From assembly GCA_947311125.1 (NCBI GenBank), contig CAMZKI010000041.1:1-21389 (forward strand): a DNA stretch of 21,389 bases, in the 5' to 3' direction. Each line of letters opens with the position of its first letter. The first letter of the stretch is position 1. This document shows, one piece after another, positions 16,054-21,389 of this stretch. The translations under genes and the position numbers were made by a program. Under the pieces are notes generated by a model. It was not told the DNA's origin and did not search any database. It was given only the letters and a program-made list of their open reading frames with translations. This DNA comes from an uncultured Chlorobiota bacterium. GTDB lineage: Bacteria > Bacteroidota > Bacteroidia > Bacteroidales > JAADGE01.

Positions 16054-17055
16054 TTATAGTTCTGTCAAAAACTTAATTGTATCGACATTATCGGCATAAT
16101 CCCAAAGCTGCGGTTTCTGGCTTTCGCCGAAATATACCGAATTATCAATAAGTCTTTCTTTTGAAACGACACATTGTATCATTTCATTGTCGGTTTGCAA
16201 ACGTTTTTTTACGGTATCAAGTTTTGAATAGCTTTCGTAATACACCACCGAAACCGGTGAAGCATAGCCGATATCTTCTTTCATAAGCATAATGCCGTTG
16301 TCTTTAAAATCAATCCGGTTCATCATATAAATTGCTCTGTTATAGTCGTAATTATTGGCATATTTATTATGATTTATCACATTTTTATGCTTCAATGAAT
16401 TTCTGAAAATATTATTCAGCTCGTATCCGTCAGGCAAAAAAAGTTTTGAAACGCTTCGACATCCCAACCCGAAATATAAAAAAATATCATCGGCAAGCCC
16501 TTGCAGTTCTTCGTCGGTTTCGTTTCCGCCAAGAACAGCAACCGAGTTTCTGTTTTTGCGAATAATATGCGGATACCTTCCGAAATAATATTCAAAATAG
16601 CGTGCCGAATTGTTGCTGCCGGTGGCAATTACGGCATCAAAATTCTCTAATTTACCTTCGGTAATAAAAATACATTTTTTAAATTCCGGTTCAATTTCAA
16701 TCAGCATTTTTATAATTGCAGGCATCAGTTTATCATCTTTTGACGATAATTTTCCGACAAAAACATTTCCGCTTATAAGTACCGACAAAAAATCATGAAA
16801 CCCGACAAGCGGGATATTTCCGGCAGTTATCACACCTACCCGCTTATTGTTTTTTTGCTTTTGCAGTTCGGGATATTTTGCAACCCATTTTTCAAGATTT
16901 TCTTTTTTTAACGAATTTGACGTTTCCGTAAGGGCAAATTCAATATTTTCATGAGAAAACCAAGGGTTTTGAACTCTTTTTTTTAAGCCGGTTTTATTTT
17001 TAAAAATCACATCTCCGAGTTTTGAAAATGCCTTTATTCTTCGCTCTAAATTCAT
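16054..17055 (-). CDS. LuxC-type acyl-CoA reductase
   Basis: A 333-residue protein of the LuxC acyl-CoA reductase family, which reduces fatty acyl groups to aldehydes with NADPH through a cysteine thioester. Visible marks are VGVITAGNIPLVGFHDFL (73-90), ATGSNNSARYFEYYFG (144-159), AVLGGNETDEEL, and the nucleophile C199 in FGLGCRSVSKLFLP. It is shorter than luminous-bacterium LuxC (about 480), as usual for Bacteroidota members, whose role is not established. There is no luxD, luxE or luciferase nearby, so bioluminescence is not implied. It follows a SAM methyltransferase gene (37-base gap) and precedes the unrecognised 263-residue gene (8-base gap), suggesting one transcript. Confidence 0.9.
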   Translation of the reverse strand: MNLERRIKAFSKLGDVIFKNKTGLKKRVQNPWFSHENIEFALTETSNSLKKENLEKWVAKYPELQKQKNNKRVGVITAGNIPLVGFHDFLSVLISGNVFVGKLSSKDDKLMPAIIKMLIEIEPEFKKCIFITEGKLENFDAVIATGSNNSARYFEYYFGRYPHIIRKNRNSVAVLGGNETDEELQGLADDIFLYFGLGCRSVSKLFLPDGYELNNIFRNSLKHKNVINHNKYANNYDYNRAIYMMNRIDFKDNGIMLMKEDIGYASPVSVVYYESYSKLDTVKKRLQTDNEMIQCVVSKERLIDNSVYFGESQKPQLWDYADNVDTIKFLTEL

Positions 17056-17092
17056 ATTTAGTCTTCGTTTTATAAAAAATCAAGTTCTGTTT

Positions 17093-17884
17093 CTAAAATT
17101 TAATAGTAAAATTTTCTTTTGACAGTTCTTTTCGAAAAAATACTATACCGCTGAAAAATAAATCAACACTTAAAGTTACTCTTTCGTTTTTTTTAATTTC
17201 TTCCCATGCTTCCTCCATTTCTTTCGACCAATGGATATCATCGAAATAAAAAATTGTTTCGTTATTTACTTTTTTCAAACATTGCCTGAAATAATTTAAG
17301 GTTGCAGTTTTTGTATGATTACCGTCGAAATATACAAAGTCAACTGTTTTTAAATTGTTTAATAACTCCGGAAGTTTGTCATCAATATTTCCGACAATTT
17401 GCCTGATATTTTCAATATTAAACTCTTTAAAATTATTGTATGCGATTTTTGCCGTTTCCGGGCAACCTTCTATGGTATAAACGACAGTTTTTTTATCGGG
17501 CATTGCAAGATATAAAGTTCCAAGTCCCAGAGAAGTTCCGAGTTCGATAATTGTTTCGGGTTTGTAATACTCTATTAGGCGAAAAAGCATTTCTCCGAAT
17601 TTTTCCGTAACAACCGAATATCGGGCAATGTTTTTAATTTTTCGAAGATTCGATTTCATCACTTTTGACCCGGCTCCAAAATCTGTTACATTTATTTCTT
17701 TTTTGCTTTTGAGCAAATCATATCTTAATTCGGCAATATTGTCATAAGCATAAAAATATCTGTTTCCGTATAAAATTTCTCTGACAAAATCATACAAAAA
17801 CGGAGAGTGTATTCCGTAACCTTTTTTATGCTTTGCTGTTAAGCTGTATATTAAATATTTTAGTATGAAATATATTCGTTTCAT
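17093..17884 (-). CDS. Class I SAM-dependent methyltransferase
   Basis: A 263-residue protein with a helical N-terminal extension (about 1-65, including YGIHSPFLYDFVREIL) followed by a Rossmann-like methyltransferase core. Motif I is IIELGTSLGLGTLYLA (112-127), the acidic ribose contact follows in VVYTIEG (134-140), and VDFVYFDGNHTK (181-192) and YFDDIHWS (213-220) supply the acidic residues that in O-methyltransferases bind metal or catechol-like groups. The overall pattern resembles O-methyltransferase family 3/24 proteins. The substrate is unknown. The GIHSPF opening is a pattern I associate with Bacteroidota members of this group. It lies upstream of the acyl-CoA reductase gene on the same strand, 37 bases away, and downstream of the POT transporter by 92 bases. 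Confidence 0.87.
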   Translation of the reverse strand: MKRIYFILKYLIYSLTAKHKKGYGIHSPFLYDFVREILYGNRYFYAYDNIAELRYDLLKSKKEINVTDFGAGSKVMKSNLRKIKNIARYSVVTEKFGEMLFRLIEYYKPETIIELGTSLGLGTLYLAMPDKKTVVYTIEGCPETAKIAYNNFKEFNIENIRQIVGNIDDKLPELLNNLKTVDFVYFDGNHTKTATLNYFRQCLKKVNNETIFYFDDIHWSKEMEEAWEEIKKNERVTLSVDLFFSGIVFFRKELSKENFTIKF

Positions 17885-17976
17885 TTTTATACAACTTTTA
17901 CAAAGCTGATTGTTTTTGTCCGCAGTATAGTTTTTTAAAAAAGGTGATGTATTTTGGACTTAGTAAAGCATTAAAA

Positions 17977-19488
17977 TCAGTTCTTTCTGCTTTTCAAAAC
18001 ATATCTGTCGTAAATTAGTAAGCCTAATACAGTAACAACACCTATTGCACTGAAAATATACCAAATTTGTTCAGGATGGTAAGTGTCCCACAAATATTGG
18101 GTCAATTCGGTTTTCCTCATTCCCATTTGTTTTGCTGCTTCTTCAAAATATTGATTTTTAGAAAATTCTTTGGACATTTCAGGCAATTGTAAGCCTCTTG
18201 CGGCAACTTCTTTTTTCAGTAATGACATTTTATCTGATATGCTTTGATAAACATTACCTGACAAAAAGCCCGTAAGAAAATTTCCTGCCGCTACCGGCAA
18301 AAACGAAGTTCCCATATAGAGAGCTTCTTTTCCTTTCGGTGCGATTCTCCCTACATATTCTGTGAATTTTGGAGAGCTTGCCATTTCTCCTATTGCAAAA
18401 ATTACGATACCGAAAACAACAAAGAAAGCATTATTAGTTGCAAAAGCCAAACCTATGCCTACTGCATTTACAATTATTCCGGTAATAATTGCATTTACAG
18501 GTTTTAGTTTCATTACAATTGAAGAGATAAGCACCTGAACAAGAACAATCATACCCGCATCCAAGTTAATAATCATCTCAGGAGCTATATTACCGTGTTT
18601 TGTTCCGAAAGTACTCGCTAACCAAGGTGAGATATTATTAAGAGCATTATACAAAACAGAAGTATCAATCCACTGCTCTATAAAGTTTGGTAATGTATAA
18701 AATAATTGGTTAAACATAGTCCAAAACCCGACCATTATAATAAGAAATATAAGCAATTTAGTATCTTTAAGAGCCGTTAAAATGTTATTTAGTGAGTTTT
18801 TTATAACTTCTGCCGGTTTTTTATCTGATTTTTCTCTGTGGGGCTCTTTATAGAAAAACAGGACTATAATTAAGTTTATCAAAATTGCTGCCGTTGACAT
18901 ATAAAAAACAAGTTTCCAATTATTGCCGTCACCGGTATGCCTTAATTTTGAAGCAAGAAAAGGACCTATAAATCCGCCTACATTTACAATCATATAAAAA
19001 ATTCCGAAACCTATTGAGGAAGTTTCTTTATCAGTTGTTTTAGTTATCGTTGCCGAAATAATAGGTTTGAATAATGCAGCTCCGAGAGCGACCCATAAAA
19101 ATGCAGCAAAAACAGAATAATAATTTGTAAATATACCCATCATTAAATATCCTGATGAATAGACTGCATAGGCAATTACAAGCATTTTTTTATACCCGAC
19201 TCTGTCTGCTATTGCTCCTGTAACTATCGGCAATAAATATAAAATTGCCGTTACTATTCCCATCATTTGACCTTTTTGGCTTTGAGAAAAACCCAAAGCC
19301 CCTTCATCCGTAGAATTTGTAAGGTATAATGCCAGTACCGTAAAAAGCCCGTACCAAGCTATTCTCTCAAACATTTCCATTGAGTTTGCAACCCAAAACG
19401 TTTTCGGAAACTTCTTAATTAATTTTCCCGGTTTTCCCATTTTAACATCTTTTTTTATAGTCTGCGAATTTAATTTTTTTTTATTCAA
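17977..19488 (-). CDS. POT/PTR-family proton-coupled peptide transporter (MFS)
   Basis: A 503-residue multi-spanning membrane protein of the proton-dependent oligopeptide transporter family. The proton-coupling motif is intact as E38-M-F-E41-R42 in TM1, followed by the family's YG. TM2-TM3 show the MFS loop GAIADRVGYKK, and TM5 carries FGIFYMIVNVGGFIGP, equivalent to the second PTR signature. Hydrophobic segments are enough for 12 to 14 helices, with a long hydrophilic loop around residues 265-310 and another near 435-470. Likely cargo is di- or tripeptides, but Bacteroidota members have diverged and substrate is not proven. Two starts are possible: Met1, used here, and Met17 (19440), which would drop a lysine-rich tail. 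It is divergent from the acyltransferase gene with 78 bases between starts. Confidence 0.9.
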   Translation of the reverse strand: MNKKKLNSQTIKKDVKMGKPGKLIKKFPKTFWVANSMEMFERIAWYGLFTVLALYLTNSTDEGALGFSQSQKGQMMGIVTAILYLLPIVTGAIADRVGYKKMLVIAYAVYSSGYLMMGIFTNYYSVFAAFLWVALGAALFKPIISATITKTTDKETSSIGFGIFYMIVNVGGFIGPFLASKLRHTGDGNNWKLVFYMSTAAILINLIIVLFFYKEPHREKSDKKPAEVIKNSLNNILTALKDTKLLIFLIIMVGFWTMFNQLFYTLPNFIEQWIDTSVLYNALNNISPWLASTFGTKHGNIAPEMIINLDAGMIVLVQVLISSIVMKLKPVNAIITGIIVNAVGIGLAFATNNAFFVVFGIVIFAIGEMASSPKFTEYVGRIAPKGKEALYMGTSFLPVAAGNFLTGFLSGNVYQSISDKMSLLKKEVAARGLQLPEMSKEFSKNQYFEEAAKQMGMRKTELTQYLWDTYHPEQIWYIFSAIGVVTVLGLLIYDRYVLKSRKN

Positions 19489-19524
19489 TCAAGAATAAAA
19501 ATTCTGTTAAAGAGATATTTAAAA

Positions 19525-19532
19525 TATATTTG
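19525..19532 (+). promoter_or_regulatory. Possible -7 box of the acyltransferase gene
   Basis: TATATTTG is a full match to TAnnTTTG, 34 bases before the ATG at 19567. No TTG occurs at the usual -33 distance; TCTG at 19503-19506 is the nearest candidate, at 18 bases. Confidence 0.4.
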
Positions 19533-19566
19533 CCGTATATAAAAACACTATAAGCAAACTCTGTTT

Positions 19567-20715
19567 ATGCAAAATATAAAAATTACTGATTTTTACGATG
19601 AGTTCAGACCTTATAATGAAACAGAAGCTCTTGAAGCTATAGAACGGATAAAAAAAAACGACAGATTTAAAAAAATATTTAAATACTTTTTTACGGAAAT
19701 TAAAACTGAAGAAGATTTTCAGTTTTTTTTCTCATCAATACATTCCGTCAAAGATTTTCAGATTAAAATAATGCACGAAGTTGCAGACAGAATTCTGAAA
19801 AAAACGTCTGACAAATTAACCTGCTCCGGTTTTGAAAACATAAACAAAAACAATAATTATGTTTTTATTTCAAATCACAGAGATATTATTCTTGACGCTA
19901 CTTTTTTCCAATATATTCTTGTTAACAACAACTTTGAAACCACGGAAATAACATTCGGCAACAACCTTATGGATGACCCGCTGATTGTGGATATAGGAAA
20001 GATAAATAAAATGTTTAAAGTTTACCGAAAAGGGACTCCCAAAGAACTCTTAAAAAAAACTTTACAACTTTCGGAATATATCAGATACACAGTTCTTACT
20101 AAAAGAAGATCTGTTTGGATAGCGCAGAGAGGCGGACGTACCAAAGACGGCAATGACAAAACGCATTCCGGAGTAATTAAAATGCTGAATGCTTCCGGAA
20201 CTAAAACTTTCGAAAAAAACATTGAAGACATAAATATTATACCCGTCTCAATATCATACGAGTATGAACCTAACGACCACTTAAAAGTAAATGAGCTGTT
20301 AGATACCGTAAACGGAAAATATAAAAAATCTCCGGGCGAAGACATCAACAGTATTATTGACGGAACTTGCAGCTATAAAGGCAAAATAAATATCTCAATT
20401 TGTGAGCCCGTAAATAAAAGGCTGCACCTTTTAAAAAATACTCCCCGTACAAATGACAAAATCAGAAAAGCAGCGGAAATAATCGATGAAGAAATTTACG
20501 GAAATTACAGACTGTACCCGAACAATTATATTGCTTTCGATTTGCTTAAAAATTCCGAGCAATTTTCAGACAAATACTCAAAAAACGAAAAGAAGACTTT
20601 TATTAACTACAAAAACGAACAGTTGAAAAAAATTAGTAAGAACTCAAAAAAAGCAGAGACTTTATTTCTTAAAATTTATGCCGCTCCGGTAATTAATACC
20701 TTAAAGTTTTATTAA
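19567..20715 (+). CDS. PlsC-like glycerolipid acyltransferase
   Basis: A 382-residue protein of the glycerol-3-phosphate/1-acylglycerol-3-phosphate acyltransferase superfamily. Block I reads ISNHRDIILD (101-110) with H104 and D110, a spacing of five residues rather than the usual four. Block II holds R154 in VYRKGTPKE. Block III is WIAQRGGRTKDGNDKT (184-199), where canonical PlsC has FPEGTRS. As I recall, related Bacteroidota proteins have SNHRDI..LD and QREGR, so the block I spacing is a subfamily trait, while the missing glutamate (G189) may be specific to this protein. No long membrane anchor is visible. A helical N-terminal region (1-85) and a C-terminal extension (about 290-382) flank the core. 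Its stop abuts that of the convergent hemerythrin-like gene with no base between. Confidence 0.82.
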   Translation: MQNIKITDFYDEFRPYNETEALEAIERIKKNDRFKKIFKYFFTEIKTEEDFQFFFSSIHSVKDFQIKIMHEVADRILKKTSDKLTCSGFENINKNNNYVFISNHRDIILDATFFQYILVNNNFETTEITFGNNLMDDPLIVDIGKINKMFKVYRKGTPKELLKKTLQLSEYIRYTVLTKRRSVWIAQRGGRTKDGNDKTHSGVIKMLNASGTKTFEKNIEDINIIPVSISYEYEPNDHLKVNELLDTVNGKYKKSPGEDINSIIDGTCSYKGKINISICEPVNKRLHLLKNTPRTNDKIRKAAEIIDEEIYGNYRLYPNNYIAFDLLKNSEQFSDKYSKNEKKTFINYKNEQLKKISKNSKKAETLFLKIYAAPVINTLKFY

Positions 20716-21138
20716 TCAATTGCAAGATAAATTAAATACTTCTTTTTTTAATATTTCTTTAAAATTCTCCGTATTTAGCACCAAAATATGTTTTAACAAC
20801 CACTTCCTTAAAAATTCGGCAAAACCGTATAAAACTACAATATTGTTTTCATTATAAGAACTCGTAAGTTCTGTTATTTTATCTGCTAACATATTTTCAA
20901 TATCAAAATACTTTTTTATAATATCCTCAGGAAAAACTTCTTTTTCATATCTGCAATGGTACTCAGAATACGACTTAAGTTTTTCTAATATTTTAAACAT
21001 TCGCCTGTTATCAGGAATAAAAGTTTCAGAAAATAACTCTTCGTAATATTCATTTGCAATTTCAAAAAGTTTTTTGTGCTGCCTGTCTATTTCAGTAATT
21101 CCTGTTTCATATATTTTTTTCCAGTTAAAGTATCTCAT
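20716..21138 (-). CDS. Hemerythrin-like protein with an incomplete diiron site
   Basis: A 140-residue protein with the size and four-helix layout of single-domain bacteriohemerythrins, which bind O2 at a diiron centre. The opening FNWKKIYETGITEIDRQHKKLF is a strong family match and supplies H21. H61 and E65 in YHCRYEKEVF and H117 in WLLKHIL are also kept. The H-x3-H pair of helix 3 is replaced by I80 and L84, and the final Asp ligand is N122 (LVLNTENF where a D is expected). Four of seven ligands remain, so normal O2 binding is doubtful; a mononuclear site, another metal or a sensing role is possible. It is divergent from the presumed dnaK start, 234 bases away. Its stop touches that of the acyltransferase gene. 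Confidence 0.85.
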   Translation of the reverse strand: MRYFNWKKIYETGITEIDRQHKKLFEIANEYYEELFSETFIPDNRRMFKILEKLKSYSEYHCRYEKEVFPEDIIKKYFDIENMLADKITELTSSYNENNIVVLYGFAEFLRKWLLKHILVLNTENFKEILKKEVFNLSCN

Positions 21139-21372
21139 AGCATTTAAGTTTTAGTTTTGTGCAGTTATATACTTGACGAAATATAATACCGAAAAGTTGC
21201 ATTATGCACATATTAAAACACTGACTATTTGTCTTAAATTTCATCAAAACAATGACTAAAATATCATTACATATGCCTTTTTTTCATAAAAACAGTTATA
21301 TCCTTTAACGGCATAAAGATTGATTAATAAAAAGCGATAATTTGAATACTAATTAAAATAAAATATATAAAA
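21139..21372. other. Divergent intergenic region between the hemerythrin-like gene and presumed dnaK
   Basis: Very AT-rich, with no open frame worth calling. The only ordered element I see is TGCAT-T-ATGCA at 21198-21208, an 11-base inverted repeat that could be a small operator. No CIRCE element (TTAGCACTC-N9-GAGTGCTAA) is present, so HrcA control is not suggested. TTTG at 21341-21344 could belong to a -7 box, but the TA and the -33 partner are not in place. Confidence 0.4.
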
Positions 21373-21389
21373 ATGGGAAAAATAATAGG
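21373..21389 (+). CDS. dnaK: 5' end of a gene, probably dnaK (Hsp70), cut by the window edge
   Basis: ATG at 21373, preceded by an A-rich stretch typical of starts in this phylum, opens a frame reading M-G-K-I-I-G. As I recall, most Bacteroidota DnaK proteins begin MGKIIGIDLGTTNS, so these six residues are a good match. Six residues cannot prove identity, and other proteins may start the same way. If correct, the product is the main Hsp70 chaperone, and its regulatory region lies in the preceding 234 bases. Confidence 0.5.

Noticed and set aside
16054..17055. Bioluminescence operon, suggested by the LuxC-type gene
   Set aside because: No luxA, luxB, luxD or luxE genes are nearby; LuxC-type reductases are widespread in non-luminous Bacteroidota.
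20022..20348. Minus-strand open frame of 108 codons opposite the acyltransferase gene
   Set aside because: It lies wholly inside a conserved coding region, has a biased Ser/Leu/Phe composition and matches nothing I know.
1..21389. A defence island, prophage or integrative element
   Set aside because: No integrase, transposase, phage structural gene, restriction gene, tRNA-associated attachment repeat or composition shift was seen; nearly all genes are core or envelope functions.

Overview
The window looks like ordinary chromosome from a member of the Bacteroidota. It is AT-rich. It encodes a protein with a type IX secretion sorting tail, a DUF2490-type protein, a PASTA protein on a single membrane anchor and a large secreted leucine-rich-repeat protein. 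Several gene starts are preceded by the Bacteroidota promoter pattern TTG-(about 20 bases)-TAnnTTTG rather than a sigma70 promoter with a Shine-Dalgarno site. I see no transposase, integrase, tRNA, rRNA or CRISPR array, and no gene whose base use stands apart from its neighbours.

Layout, left to right. Bases 1-62 hold the last codons of an unidentified gene. A DUF2490-like secreted protein follows and converges on mutS. A 240-base gap holds the mutS promoter and an imperfect inverted repeat, then comes a Lys9-type saccharopine dehydrogenase that converges on a minus-strand cluster read from 9226 to 4961: PASTA protein, T9SS cargo protein, coaD, and a radical SAM enzyme of the AmmeMemoRadiSam type. 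A divergent promoter pair separates this cluster from a membrane-anchored M23 peptidase, which converges on a 26-repeat LRR protein. Upstream of the LRR gene on the same strand is folC, divergent from a PIN-PhoH ATPase. phoH converges on a second minus-strand cluster read from 19488 to 15254: a POT-family transporter, a SAM methyltransferase, a LuxC-type acyl-CoA reductase and an unrecognised protein with a possible ADP-ribosyltransferase-like core. On the right, a PlsC-like acyltransferase abuts a convergent hemerythrin-like gene, and the last 17 bases fit the first codons of dnaK.

Most genes are housekeeping: mismatch repair, CoA and folate synthesis, envelope maintenance, RNA metabolism. 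I did not find a clear new multi-gene system. The most interesting points are: all five convergent gene pairs meet with -6 to +18 bases between stops, and two have a terminator-like hairpin lying inside the opposing gene; the hemerythrin-like protein lacks three of the seven diiron ligands; a LuxC-linked unknown protein has H/Y/E motifs suggestive of an ADP-ribosyltransferase fold; and the LRR protein is two complete capped LRR modules in tandem.
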